64,000 nucleotides of DNA, taken from the NCBI GenBank assembly GCA_003254925.1, contig QANZ01035685.1:56879-120878 (forward strand), given 5' to 3'. Below the pieces are notes generated by a model. It saw only the letters and a program-made list of their open reading frames with translations. It did no database searches and was not told the DNA's origin. Source of the DNA: Chamaecrista fasciculata (lineage: Eukaryota > Streptophyta > Magnoliopsida > Fabales > Fabaceae). Positions 33,955-45,794 of this stretch are shown piece by piece. Both the position numbers and the translations under genes were made by a program. How positions within the stretch are numbered: position 1 is the first letter of the stretch; every line of letters begins with the position of its first letter.

Positions 33955-35286
33955 TTAAGGGTAAAACTTCTTAACAAACATAAAATTGACAGGAGTTGTC
34001 TCCTTGCCAGATTTTGGGTTCTCTAAGATGCAGTAGCCACTGGTCGAGACCCTTTTAACTGTAAAGGGGCCTTCCCACTTGGGTGTAAACTTGGCGACGT
34101 GGACACTCTTCATGACATGATCAGCGGCTCTTAAGACTAAATCACCTTCTTGGAACATACGAGGACGCACCAACCTCTCGTAGGCTTTAATCATCCTCCT
34201 CTGATATACAAGGTGATGCTTGCATGTTGTATCATGTCTTTCATCTAAAGCTTTCAAGTCTGCTTCCCTCCTTTGCTCGCGCTCTGAGTCTTCAGCAAGT
34301 ACCATCCGGGCTAAAGGAACAACAATCTCTGTTGGCAAGACAGCATCAGCCCCATAGACTAAGGAGAAAGGCGTTGCTTGAGTAGGGCCCCTCTTGGATG
34401 TTCTATATGCCCATAATGTCAAAGGCAGATACTCCCTCCAGTCACGAGGAGAGTCTTGAACCATCCTACTCAAAATCCTCAAGAGGGACTTGTTGGTGGC
34501 TTCTGCTTGACCATTGCCTTTAGGATAATAAGGACTAGACTTGTCATGGATGATGTTAAATTGAACTAACATGTCATCCACAACCTTATTGACAAAAGGT
34601 GTGCCGTTGTCAGAGAGAATCCTCTTGGGTAAGCCGAATTTACATATGATGTTCACCTTAATGAAGGTAGCCACGGCCTCACCATTAGCTTTCTTAAGAG
34701 AAACAGCCTCTACCCACTTCGAAAAGAGGTCTGTGGCCGCCAGAATCCACATCTTTCCCCTAGAGTTTGGACTTATGGGTCCAATGAGATCAAACGCCCA
34801 AGTGTGAAAGGGCCAAGGGGTCGACAACGCATGCAATTCTATCGCGGGAGCGTGAATGGAATCAACTAACTTTTGACATGGTAGACAACGTCTGAAAAAG
34901 CTAAGAGCGTCAGCCTCCATAGTAGGCCAGTAATAGCCTAACCTCATCAACTCCTCATAAAGCTTCCTAGCTCCCTGATGCTCTCTGCAAGCGCCTTGAT
35001 GTATCTCCTTCAATAAAGTTTCTTTGTCTACCTTAGGAACACAACGCATGGGTTGTCCTCGCAAGCTTTTTCTAAATAATTCGTTCTTCTCGATAAAGAA
35101 TCTAGCAGCTCTCCTCTTCACAATGGACGTATCTTTCATATCCAAGCGAAGAGTTTCATCTTTGAGATATTCCATGTATGGTCGTCTCCAATCTCCTTGA
35201 ATGCTTATGAAGTGAACATGTGCCGTCTCAGCATCCTCTCGGCAAGCAGGACACTCTGCTTGAAGACGATCGCAATCCTCCTTCAT
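33955..35286 (-). pseudogene. Integrase of the minus-oriented Tat-type copy
   Basis: A 443-codon open frame. The zinc-binding HHCC region includes HQGACREHQGARKLYEEL and CLPCQKL. The catalytic core has Asp in WAFDLIGPI, Asp in ILSDNGTPF and Glu in GNGQAEATNKS, so all three acidic residues are kept. The tail ends with WEGPFTVKRV and a short C-terminus. It is separated from the upstream pol frame (35283-37268) by a one-base deletion near 35325, so no continuous polyprotein can be made. Confidence 0.88.
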
Positions 35287-37325
35287 ACTTGGCCAATAGA
35301 AACCAAGTCTCTACATCCGCCTATAAATGATGGCCCTTCCAATCCACACATGCTCTCGGTTAACTCAAGCATCTTGTCTCTTCCTTCAATCAATGAAACA
35401 CATCTCATCAACAAGCCGTCAGAACTTTTCTTATAAAGCTTCTCTTCCAAGAGATAAAACTCCTTCAAAGTGGCTAAGTCTGAAGACCTTGGGAACTTCA
35501 ACTTACGAATAATAACTTGACGCCAACCACCATCTTCCACATCGTAACAAGGGAGGTGAAGGACGCTACAAGGTTGCATTCTCTTAGTTGTAGCAAAGGT
35601 CTTCACTTGGTCTCCATCTAAATGAACCTTGGCTCCAAACGAAGCTAAGGCATCCGCTTGTCTATTTTTAGCTCGTGGGACATGTTGAAATTTAAAGCTC
35701 TTGAAAGCTCTAGCAAAACTGAGAACACGCTCCTTGTAAGAGGCTAAAGAAGACTCCTTGACTCCAAACTGACCAGTGACTTGCTTTCCTACCAAGTTAG
35801 AGTCTCCTTTGATAAGAATGTGCTCAATGCCCATCTCCTGTGCTATAGACAGCCCCAAGACCAAGGCTTCATACTTTGCTTCGTTGTTGGTACAAGTGAA
35901 TGTTAACTTATACGAGAGAGGGATGGACTTACCCTCTGGACTTGTCAGTACTATGTCGGCACCACCCTCAGGTTGGGAAGGGGATCCATCAAAGTGAAGA
36001 ACCCATGGCCTGGCCTCTTCGCACATAGCGACTTCAGGAAGGTCCCCCGGTAAGCTATCATCAATGGGTTCATGATTCTCGGCAGGGAAAATAGCTAAAA
36101 GGTCTGCAAGCGCTTGACTCCTGATTTCTCTTAGTAACATTGGCACAATATCAAATTCTCCAATAATAAGAGCCCACCTGGTTAGTCTCCCTGACATTAT
36201 CGGCCTCTTAATAAGGAAGCGGATAGGATCTGACTTGGTCATCAAATGGATTGGGTGAGCCAAGAAATAGTGTCTGAACTTCTGGGTGGCATGTACAAGC
36301 GCCAAACAATGCTTCTCCAAGGCGAGGTACTTCATTTCTGCGCCTTTGATAAGACGAGACAAGTAATAGATAGGCTTCTCAACACCACCTACTTCTTGTG
36401 CCAAAAGAGCCCCTATAGACCTCTCGGTAGAAGTCAAATAAAGAAGCATGGGTTTCTTAGGGATAGGTGGTGACATCATACGGGTTGCTGCAATGACTTC
36501 CATAATCTTCTCGAAATTCGCTTGCTCCACCTCTTCCCATTTGAAAGTAGATCCCTTCTTCAGAAGATATTGGAATGGACTAATAAGCTCGGATAAGGCA
36601 GGTATGAAACGCCTTATGTACGCCAACCTTCCAACGAGTGTTTTGACTTCATCCCTGTTGCTTGGGCTCCTCATCTCCAAGACCGCTTTCACCTTGTTTT
36701 CGTCCACACTGATGCCATCCTTATGAACTTTAAATCCAAGAAACCTCCCCGACAAAACACCAAAAGCGCACTTGAGTGGGTTCAGCTTCAGCTGGTATCT
36801 CCTACACCTTTGAAAGACTTTCCGTAAATGATCAAGGTGATCCTCCTTCTTCTTGGATTTAACCACAATGTCATCCACATAATCTTCCATGATGCCGTGT
36901 ATCATGTCATGAAAGATTGCCATCATAGCACGCTGGTATGTGGCTCCTGCATTCTTGAGTCCAAAAGGCATAACAGTGTAGTAAAAGTTCCCCACAGGCG
37001 TTCGAAAGGCAGTCTTCTCCGCATCTCCCCTTGCCATCTTAATTTGATTATAGCCGCTAAATCCATCCATGAAAGAAAATCGTTCGTGACCAGCTGTTGA
37101 GTCTACCAACGTATCAATGTTAGGCAGCGGGAAGTCATCCTTTAGGCAAGCTCTATTCAGATCTCGAAAATCCACACAACACCGAATATGCCCATTCTTC
37201 TTCTTAACTAGAACCACATTTGCAAGCCAACTGGGATGCTCTATGGGTTTAATGAACCCGGCCTTCAATAACTTCTCTACTTCTGTTTTAATCTTAATCT
37301 TAGTCTCAATCTCTATGGGTTTAAG
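35283..37325 (-). pseudogene. RT and two RNase H domains of the minus-oriented Tat-type copy
   Basis: The open frame from 37268 contains RT motifs: HPSWLANVVLVKKKNG, CVDFRDLN, FSFMDGFSGYNQI, MPFGLKNAGATYQ and the YVDD catalytic box. RT-linked RNase H and the archaeal-type RNase H (HFDGSPS, NNEAKYEALV, KGDSNLV) follow. One acidic residue context differs from the plus copy (NNEAEYEAL there, NNEAKYEAL here; the Glu before Ala is kept). Gag and protease are missing: the copy is cut at about 37325, where an unrelated dispersed repeat begins. Confidence 0.88.
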
Positions 37326-37330
37326 TACTG

Positions 37331-37605
37331 TATGGAATTAAGTATTATTGAAATGTGATATTAATTCAATAAGAATATAAATTAATAAAGGTAGATGGAG
37401 TGTGATGGTTTCATTCAAGCTTGATAATCCATAGGGTGCTTTATTTCTTTTATTTTTTTTTTTGATAGAAACAAATGATTGAACTATATTGAGCTGCTGG
37501 TTTTGCATATCCACTTGTAATGAATTGCCACTTTTGCATATCTATGTTAAATATCAGGAAGGGTGTTAAATGTTGAAATTTGTGGGTTCCATTGGTTTAA
37601 TCACC
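37331..37605. repeat. Dispersed repeat, copy 1 (pair with 45069-45325)
   Basis: Begins ATGGAATTAAGTATTATTG and runs through GATGGAGTGTGATGG, TATTGAGCTGCTGG and GGAAGGGTGTTAAATG to TTTGTGGGTTC. The copy at 45069 has the same order with about 10% differences by eye. Origin unknown; no termini recognised. Confidence 0.7.
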
Positions 37606-37609
37606 TATG

Positions 37610-37790
37610 TAATACCCCTAAAAATTATATTAAATATTAGAATTTTACTCTAAATAAAATTATATAGTGGATCTATGAGTCTTTTTGAGCTTGAGTTTCA
37701 TTTTAATTTCGTTATAAGGCATTTTCGAGTAAAAAATCATAACTGATAGATATAGTGTTTTTGAAATAAAATATATATTTGAAATAAAAG
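37610..37790. repeat. TGTAATACCCC repeat (pair with about 2940-3165)
   Basis: TGTAATACCCC, then GAGCTTG, TTTCATTTTAATTTCG, TTATAAGGCATTTTCGAG and GATATAGTGTTTTTGAAA occur in the same order inside the Mutator-type element near 2940-3165. It may be part of an old LTR or intron shared by a dispersed family. Confidence 0.5.
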
Positions 37791-38640
37791 GACATTGGTT
37801 GTGACAATAAGCTTCTGTTAGACTAAACTAGGATATTGGGATTATGGGAGGTTAACGATTCTATCAGGGACAAGGTGTATGTGTTATAAACTTATAATAC
37901 TCTGCTTTGTAGTTCTTATGCTTGTTTTTCAGTCTAAAAAAAAAAAAACAAGAGTTTCTAGAATGTAGAAGTTGTGGAAAATGTTGGTTTTTAGATATCA
38001 ACATATAGTTGCAAATAATAATGTGTGAATTATATATATATATGCACAAATGTAATGCCAACATCCATATATAGCATTTTATTTCAATTTTTATAGGTCT
38101 TTTGTCGAATAAGTTCCAGTTAAATTAACAAGTCTATCTTATCTAGTCTTGAGTAAGCTGACTTCATTTTTAATGAATAATGATCATACCAAATTTTACA
38201 CATTAAGGTTTTTTATATATATATTGTGAAAGCACTTTATCATAAAGTATTTTAGAAAATTCAATTTCTACTAAAATCCCACACATAAATTTATACTAAC
38301 TGAATTGATTTGTTCATTTTCTTCTTGGTATACATGGCAGAAGCTTTTGAGAATTTATATATATATATATATATAATATTATTATTGTTACAGAGGAAAA
38401 ACATTAGAAAGTATGGAAAGAAATGAGTACCTTACATTTATTTTATAGTTTCCTACTGATGCTAGGTGGGGCATTTAATTTAAGCGATGTTTAATGAAAT
38501 AGTTAGAGAAAGTTTAAAGAGGTTGGATCTAAATCAATTGTTGCAAAGCTTTAATGAATGTTGTTATATATGTTGAGTCTTGAGTTAAAGTTTTATATGT
38601 TGTTATATGTTGGCCAGCTGTCCCATGATTTTTTATTGAG
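37791..38640. other. AT-rich spacer, no gene seen
   Basis: Contains TA microsatellites (about 38032-38044, 38355-38377). It could hold upstream exons of the MULE fragment that follows, but none is recognisable. Confidence 0.4.
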
Positions 38641-38685
38641 TGTGATATTGAAATGAGTATGATATATGTTCTCATCTTTATACAG

Positions 38686-39321
38686 ATGTCACTTTCCCAC
38701 TTCAATTTGAAAATATATCATGGTGGGACTGTCAAGCAAACACAGGATCCAAATAAGACATTGTACGAAGGTGGGTTGGTCGAACGTCACGAGAATTATG
38801 GGAGAGAGTTTATCACTTTTCTTATGTTAGATGCACTATGGAGGGGTAATAGTTATGATGGGGAAGATGCTTATATGTATGGGGTAAGCCCGGGTGGGAA
38901 CCCTGATGCAGGCATTTATACAGTAGAGGAGGAGAATGATGTAGTACTTTGGCTTCAGCTGCATGATGATGTAAGGAACCCTAATTTGGATCTTTATGTT
39001 CATCATGTTAATCCTCCTACTATGGGCCTTCATGAAAATGAAAAAGAAACAGAGGACACAGAAGAAGAAGAAGAAGAAGAAGAAGAAGAAGAAGAAGAAG
39101 AAGAAGAAGAAGAAGAAGAAGAAGAAGAAGAGGAAACAATTGATGTTGATGCTTACAACTTTGATGATGATCAAGATGATGCGCACATACAGTTCTTGAA
39201 ACAAATTCTTGAGTGTCTTGAAGATGAAGATATATTTGCGGCCTCAAGGAACAGAGAAGAGGAAGATTTAAATGTAGAAGGTGGTGTTGAGGCAAATGAA
39301 GAAGTTGGTTTTGCAAAATAG
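38686..39321 (+). pseudogene. MuDR-type (MULE) transposase, N-terminal fragment
   Basis: Follows a TTTATACAG acceptor-like site. Starts MSLSHFNLKIYHGG, then YEGGLVERHENYGREF and FLMLDALWRG, resembling the N-terminal domain of plant MULE transposases (HHGG and Y-x-GG phrases). Then comes a glutamate run coded by 23 consecutive GAA codons (39061-39129) and an acidic tail ending at 39321. The catalytic DDE domain, SWIM zinc finger and the rest are absent. Alternatively a short host protein derived from a MULE. Confidence 0.6.
39061..39129. repeat. (GAA)23 microsatellite
   Basis: Twenty-three uninterrupted GAA units in the acidic region of the MULE-derived ORF. Long ORFs on the other strand and in other frames here are by-products. 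Confidence 0.95.
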
Positions 39322-39804
39322 TACCTTCTAATTTCTACTGTGTCAAAACAGTCCCTTTCCTTATCATTTACATTTTGTAAAGAAATTGGTTTTAGTCCCT
39401 TCAAATTTCTGATATGTCAAAACAGTCCCTTACCTTCTCAAACTTTGCCCCGTGGTTTTATCGTCCACAATACTAACCAATAATGTGAACAAACCAATAA
39501 TGTCAACAACACATTTCTGCTATGTAAAAAAAATTGGTTTTATCATCCACAATACTAACCAATAATGTCAACAAAATTCATTGAAATACCAAAAGTGTCA
39601 AACAAATTATCATTAATCAGTAAAATCAGGATTACACATTGCCTAACATCCCAAAATGTGCCATAACTTGCATTGCATACAAAAGACTAAAATTACATAC
39701 AAAATAGTTGCATTACATCCAAAAGAGTTACATTACATCTCAATTCTTCATGGTTAGTATAAACCATATAATTAGCAAGCTATAAAACAACTTAAGTTAC
39801 ATAT

Positions 39805-40323
39805 TCATGGTAAGTAGTAACCATGTTTGGCAGATTTCATACCAAAATGATTGCCTATTATATACAACCCAAAAAGCATCCATGACCCAACCAACATTCC
39901 AAGGAAAAGATTCTGTCTTCTAACAAAGATAGTCACTTCTCCTTTCATTTCTTTCTCCTTCAACTGTCTAATTTCTTTTTCAAGCTTCGAAATTTTCTCC
40001 TGCACCTTCAGCCAAACCTCAAGACCCCAAGGACAAGGTGGGGGACTGATCCAGTCAAAAAACGTGCATTCATTCAACTGAAAAAAATGGGCAAGTCAAG
40101 AAAAAAAATGAGCACAATGTTTAAAATGAAAAAAAAATTAGTGAACACTATAAGTAATTAACATTTTCGAACCTTAAGCTTAGGGCAAGTCAAGAATTTG
40201 TGTCCAAAACTTCTAGCCTTCAATGACGTGCGCCGCATATTCACCACAATAACATCGCCTTCCCGTAACCGATTCATCTTCGAGTCTTGATGAAGCGCTA
40301 GAGAAGACGGATTACGACAACAT
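39805..40323 (-). pseudogene. Small zf-GRF protein with coiled coil and C-terminal TM, decayed
   Basis: Minus strand. The first exon from 40323 reads MLS, a stop at codon 4, then SSASSRLEDESVTGRRCYC and GEYAAHVIE. The next bases are out of frame; ARSFGHKFLTCPK continues in another frame. An intron (GTTCGAAAA donor near 40171, CAG acceptor before 40080) leads to exon 2, LNECTFFDWISPPPCPW, a coiled coil (LKVQEKISKLEKEIRQLKEK) and a membrane segment (LFLGMLVGSWMLFGLYIIG). This is the layout of plant zf-GRF proteins: CYC, CPK and C-x-FF-x-W zinc ligands plus a tail helix. A nonsense codon and a frameshift make it a pseudogene. It converges on the MULE fragment. Confidence 0.65.
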
Positions 40324-40802
40324 GATTTTGGTGAATGAGAAGAGAAGAGGTTGCTGGTATTAGGGTTTCAAATGGCAAAAAATGGAAGCATTTTGGTATT
40401 TAAAGCAGACACGTGCCTCTCACGTGCTTCTTTTCCGTCAAATGCAGACGGAAATAAAGCACAGGGGACCAATTCGCTAACGGAGCAAACCACGGGGCAC
40501 CAAATATATGGAGAAGTCTCTGTCATTTACGTTCATGAGAAAAATTGCTTTTCTGATATACATGGAGTGTAATAGTAACCATTTTGTTGGCAACACCAAG
40601 ATCAGTGATGGTTTTCTTATTGTGGATATCTTCTATATAGGATCAGTTGTGCTTGTATTTGGTTTCTTTAGTTCAACTTTGTTTACAGATTATCCTTCTC
40701 ATGTATTTTTAGATTTGAATTCTCTGAATGATTGTAAGTGCTGTTTGGCTTTTCTATAATATAGTTTGGCTTGATGCTTTTTAAAAAAAAAAAAAACCTT
40801 AA

Positions 40803-41211
40803 ATGTCACCATCTGCACTGTGAAATCATCTGTCCTATGTGCGGCATCATGGATGACTCAGTTTCGCATACCTTCCTTCTCTGTAGCTTTGTTAGGGCTG
40901 TTTGGTTTGGGCTACCAATTACTTTCCGCACTTGGTTGACGAGCTGGATTATCTGTTGGAAGCGCAACAAGGATCGGTACTCGGAAGCATGGCTCTCTAT
41001 TTTGGTAAGTCTTAACGTTATTTGGAATTGCAGGAATGGAGCAATCTGGAGAAACTCCAAGCCGAATCCAGTTTCAGTCATCGAAACCATTCAATCCTCT
41101 GTCTCAATTTCCAACCTAAATGTATATAGTATGACAAAAATCATCTCACTCAGGGCGGAATTGCAATTTGCAACTCACACACTATCCTTATACACAAAAG
41201 TACATAAGTAA
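40803..41211 (+). mobile_element. LINE 3' fragment with zf-RVT domain
   Basis: Reads CPMCGIMDDSVSHTFLLC then SFVRAVWFG, the zinc-binding domain that follows reverse transcriptase in plant L1 elements, then LNVIWNCRNGAIWRN. Open to a TAA at 41209. Preceded by an A-run at 40782-40796. Reverse transcriptase itself is absent. Confidence 0.75.
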
Positions 41212-41866
41212 TAAAAGTTGAACCGTTGTGTTGTATACGGATTTTGTTGTTAAATTGACTAATAAGTGTCACTTTAAAAGAATGAATGATCTTAAATACA
41301 TGACTTCATAATATTTCCAAAACACTGTTAGATTCCAATAATATGCTATAAATTGTTTGTTTATTGCTAGGAAATTAAAGTATGTAGTTCACTCATGTTT
41401 GTTCTTGAGTGACAGTTTATAATTTTAATCATCTTATAAATATATTTGTAATATATTATACTATATCAGAAGGATATATAGTAGTATATATATATATATT
41501 ATATTATATGACATATATTAAACAAAAATTATTTTTGTTTTTAAAATTATATAAATTCTATATAAGTTGGCATTTGAATCGTCAAAATATATGATTTTTG
41601 GTGTATTGGTAATTCTTCTTTTATTATTTTATAAACTTCTTTTATTGTTGTGGTTATATTCGTAATATTTTTTGTAGTATCAAAATAAAAAAAATATTTT
41701 TTAAAAAGAGAAATGATATAAAACATACAATTTAACCCTAAAAATATACAAGTCAATCCCTTAAATTTTGAGGACCAAAAAGACTATTTAACCTATGAAA
41801 ATTTACATAATTAATTTTCATTACTTAGAGATAAATTATTTGGTCCATGAATTTGTAAAGATTATT

Positions 41867-42380
41867 GGTTAAAGGGTCATTTTGGTCCTAAATGTATGCC
41901 CTAAAGTTCATTTTGGTCCATTATGTTTTAAAATGTTCAAGTTGGTCCTAAATGTTAGTAAAATGTTTCATTTTGATCCTTAACTATTGAATATGACTCA
42001 TTTCAAGTGCAAATGTGACGAGTTAAAAGTTATGTATTGTTCTTAAATAGCTCTATCCAGTTGAGGCTGTCAATAAACGAGGTCAAATCAGTCCTAAGGG
42101 TAGAATGGTTGTTTCATGGTCAAACAAGCAAAGTTGATTATATCTCTCTCGTTTCAAATTCTAATGCAATGAATTCAGAGTTACAAGTTCCTCTAAACAA
42201 GTCCTTTGAACTTGAAATGAGAAACGAGATATCAATAATTTCAGACCAAAATGAAACATTTTACCAATATTTAGGACCAAAATGAAACATTTTGTCAATA
42301 ATTAAGATTAATTTGAACATTTTGAAACATAAAGGACTAAAATGAACATTGAGACATACATTTAGGACAAAAAATTACAT
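41867..42380. mobile_element. Fold-back MITE, TTTTGGTCC family
   Basis: The ends are inverted copies of GGTTAAAGGGTCATTTTGGTCC, with ATGTATG and GTTCATTTTGGTCC phrases inwards. The middle (AACTTG, CTCGT, ATTGCATTC phrases) matches the elements at 8915-9457 and 54401-54680. No clean TSD is seen. Confidence 0.6.
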
Positions 42381-42660
42381 TGAATAATATATCGTTTAAC
42401 TTTCATAACAAAAATTATTGTCATATGTATTTGTTATATTACTTAAATAATATACTATATAATCGCAACTCATTCATTTTTCATAGTTATATAACATTCA
42501 TAATTTATATATTATTTATTATTATAATAGAATTAGTTGGTTTAGTTAGTTTAGTTGTTAATCAATTTAAAAATAATCAAACCAAACCAAATCGGTTCTC
42601 TAATTTTCCATCCAAATAAATTAAGTTATCAGTAGATTTTGATCAGTTTGGATCGATTAA

Positions 42661-43072
42661 GGGTGCGTTTGCCTTGTAATTATAATGTCATTATAATCCC
42701 ATTACAATTTCATTATCCCCATTTTCATTACATAACTTAAGCTACAGTGCTATTTGGGTGTTTGTTTTTCAATTATAAAGTCATTACAAAAATTACACTT
42801 CATTACCAACTCATTTCATTACATATTTCATACTCAATTACTAATATACCCCTACTCAAATACCTATAATTACCTATACTCTAATACAAATATAAAAAAA
42901 TTATTTAGCAAAATAGTAATTTTCAATACCCTCATTTATTACACTTACAACTTTCTCTCTCCACTCATCATTTTTTCTTTTTTCTTCCTCTTTTTCTTAT
43001 TCACCCCCTCTCTCTCACATATATATTTTATAATTATAATATATATATAATATATATTTTATATTTTATAAT

Positions 43073-43103
<31 letters not shown>

Positions 43104-43862
43104 TTTATAAATATATACATTTTGGTCTCTCCTCCAGTATATATATGGGTATACGAGAGAGGCGGATAGTGAAAGAAGAGTGGATGGTGCGATGTGCTCA
43201 TGCGTGAAGATCAACGGTCATATTATTACCCGCAAAAAGACAAACCGTTTTGATTAATATATAATTTTTGGTCCCACATTTTTTTCGTGGATAACATTTT
43301 GGTCCTTCAATTTATTTTTTGGAGGAAAGTTTGCAATATAGAAATCCAATCGTTGATAAATGCAATTTTTTACGGGTTAAGAGATATATTTCATTTTCGT
43401 AAGGACCGATTCCTTCAATTTATATAAAATCATAGACCAAATTGTAGGTTTTTAATAATTTTCATGTTATTTACATTTTGGTCCTTTCATTTCATTACAT
43501 AATACTACTCCAACCTTCATTACAAAAATTCACATCTAGCACAAATTTCGAGACAATTTCATTACCATTTCATTTCATAACCACCACAACCAAAAAGTCA
43601 ACATAATTTTTTTTTTTTCTATCTATTTCCATTATCAATTATCAATTCTACCCCTATACAATTTTAAAAAACCCATACAATTATTTCAACCAACCACAAT
43701 CATTACATACCCATTTTCATAATTTCACATCCAATTTTTTTCATTACATCTCAAACTTATCCAAACACCATTTTCATTACCATTTCATTACATAATTTTC
43801 TTATTACCATTTCATTACATAATTTTCTCATTTCATTACATACTTCTCACCCAAACACACCC
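42661..43862. mobile_element. PIF/Harbinger (Tourist-like) element, 1202 bp, TSD TAA
   Basis: Termini GGGTGCGTTTG and CAAACACACCC, flanked by TAA at 42658-42660 and 43863-43865, the usual Harbinger target. Both halves are rich in TTTCATTACAT. The centre has a long TA stretch (43019-43110) and GGTCC phrases, perhaps a nested insertion. A reversed relative lies at 53785-54260. No transposase. Confidence 0.75.
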
Positions 43863-44389
43863 TAAAATTGGATAGAATACGCTAATCATTTCAAAATTTA
43901 TCATTAACACATTTTTCAAGATCATTTTATTTTCATTTTATTCAAATCATATCTAATTACTTATCATTCCATTTCATTCACAAGTAAAGAGACAAAGTGT
44001 ATCTCATTAACATTTTGTCTCTCTATCACATTTGTATCTTACTCATCATTATATAGTACTTAGGTGATTTAAATCGAGATCATTAAGAATAGATTCTCTA
44101 AAGAACTTTACATATAATATAATAAGAGAAACCAGAGAGAGAAATTAATTTGAAAAATTGGGATGAAACAAGTGACAAGATCAAGACGGATACATCGGAA
44201 TCCTAGCCAACAAATTAAAACATTGTTTACAATCATCAATGTTCTGAATGCATGACAACAACTAAAGAAGACAAGCAAGAAGGAATCTACTTTATTAAAG
44301 TAGTCAAAAGTGAATTTTACTTTTAGAAAAGTACGATTTATTTTGACCTTTGAGAAAAATAAAATATCGGATACTCTCCCTTATAAACA

Positions 44390-44760
44390 AGGGAAGGTTA
44401 GGTTAGAACTTAGATGAGAGACTCTGCCTTCACGCCGCTTCTCTCTTTGTTTTACTTTGGCTATTTCAAAGTGCAAAAAACTTAGTTAAGCTAAGGAGAT
44501 CGCAGCGGAGAAAGCTTCAAACGCATGTGGTGATTGTAAACGAAGGTTCTTCTGTAGCTAATTTCAGGTTTTTCATTTTCTTTCTTTTGAAATGTTGGTA
44601 CTTCTTCCAATTGATAATTCCGAAACACATCTGTATTGTTTTGTTTTCTTTTCTTTTTTGTGAATCACGTTTCTTTATTTTAAATTTCGGATGTTTTCTG
44701 CATTTCAGAACTATTCTGTTCGCATGATGTGTACTGGTTCGTAAATCAGTTGGAGAAAAA
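44390..44760 (+). other. Promoter/leader-like block, possible solo LTR
   Basis: TTATAAAC box at 44381-44388, then a leader-like sequence (AGACTCTGCCTTCACGCC) and an intron-like T-rich stretch after AATTTCAG. It has no coding frame and could be a solo LTR, a TRIM or a relict gene start. It is about 1 kb upstream of YIP4 and separated from it by repeats, so a role as its distal leader is not supported. Confidence 0.25.
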
Positions 44761-45068
44761 TCAGTAGACTTACGGTTGAATTGTTTTCACGAGTGCTGAG
44801 TGTACTGTGGATCATTTTTCATTAACAATGAATTATGATGTGTTTTCATTTTTCTCTCTACTGTGATTATAAAAGAAAAATGGTATTTGTTTTTCCTTTT
44901 AATGATTGTATATTTTATTGTAGCAATTTTTATTAACAACTACCATGAGAAGATACATGAACCGAGCCAACATTATTTGAAATCTTTTTAGCACCCATAA
45001 AAAGAGAGGCAAGAGATCTGCTAATGCATATAATACGATCTTCAATTTTTCTAATGATTAATTTCTAT

Positions 45069-45325
45069 GTATGAAATTAAGTATTATTGAAATGTGATAT
45101 TAACTCAAGAAGAATATTAATTAATAAAAGTAGATAGAGTGTGATGGATTCATTCATGCTTAAAAATCCATTGGGTGCTTTTTTTTTTTCAAAAAAAAAA
45201 AATTCAACTGTATTGAGCTGCTAGTTTTGCATACCCACATGTATTGAATTGCCACTTTTGCATATATATGTTAAATATCTGGAAGGGTGTTGAATGTTGA
45301 AATTTGTGGGTTCAATTGGTTTTAT
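45069..45325. repeat. Dispersed repeat, copy 2 (pair with 37331-37605)
   Basis: See the copy at 37331. The upstream flank at 44958-45005 also matches 18358-18408 (GAACCGAGCC, CTTTTTAGCACCCATAAAAAG), which suggests a larger mosaic element of unknown type. Confidence 0.65.
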
Positions 45326-45794
45326 AGGACTTAGATGTATGGTGAGATGATTTTTTAAGTCGAGAATTGAAATCTTTTAAGAAATTAAGACAATGAAGTT
45401 AGATTTTATATTGTTTCTATAATGACTACTCACTAAAAATTTGGTTTTTTTATTTTTATAATACAAAAAAATAAAAAAAGCCACATCACCCAAAAAAAAT
45501 TCTTCATATGGGTGCCACGTGGCACCCATTGTTTTTTTAATTTTTTTTTTAAAAAAAAAAACTTGTAAAAAACGCAGTTTGACCTGCGCCAAACTGATAC
45601 ACGCACAGCGTGGATGTGATGCACGTGGATATGGTGTAGAAGCAGAAGAAGCGTCTTGTTCCCACATCCCAATGGATTCGGTTTGTAAAATTTGACGCTT
45701 TCCTCCTCCTTCCCATTCTCCATTTCCACTATCTCTGTGATGAAGAATCCCTTTCCCTTTCTCTTTCTCCCTGACACCACAACTCACCCCAACA

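Noticed and set aside
38996-39316. ORFs with poly-Lys, poly-Phe or poly-Leu runs
   Set aside because: Alternative frames and the opposite strand of the GAA tract.
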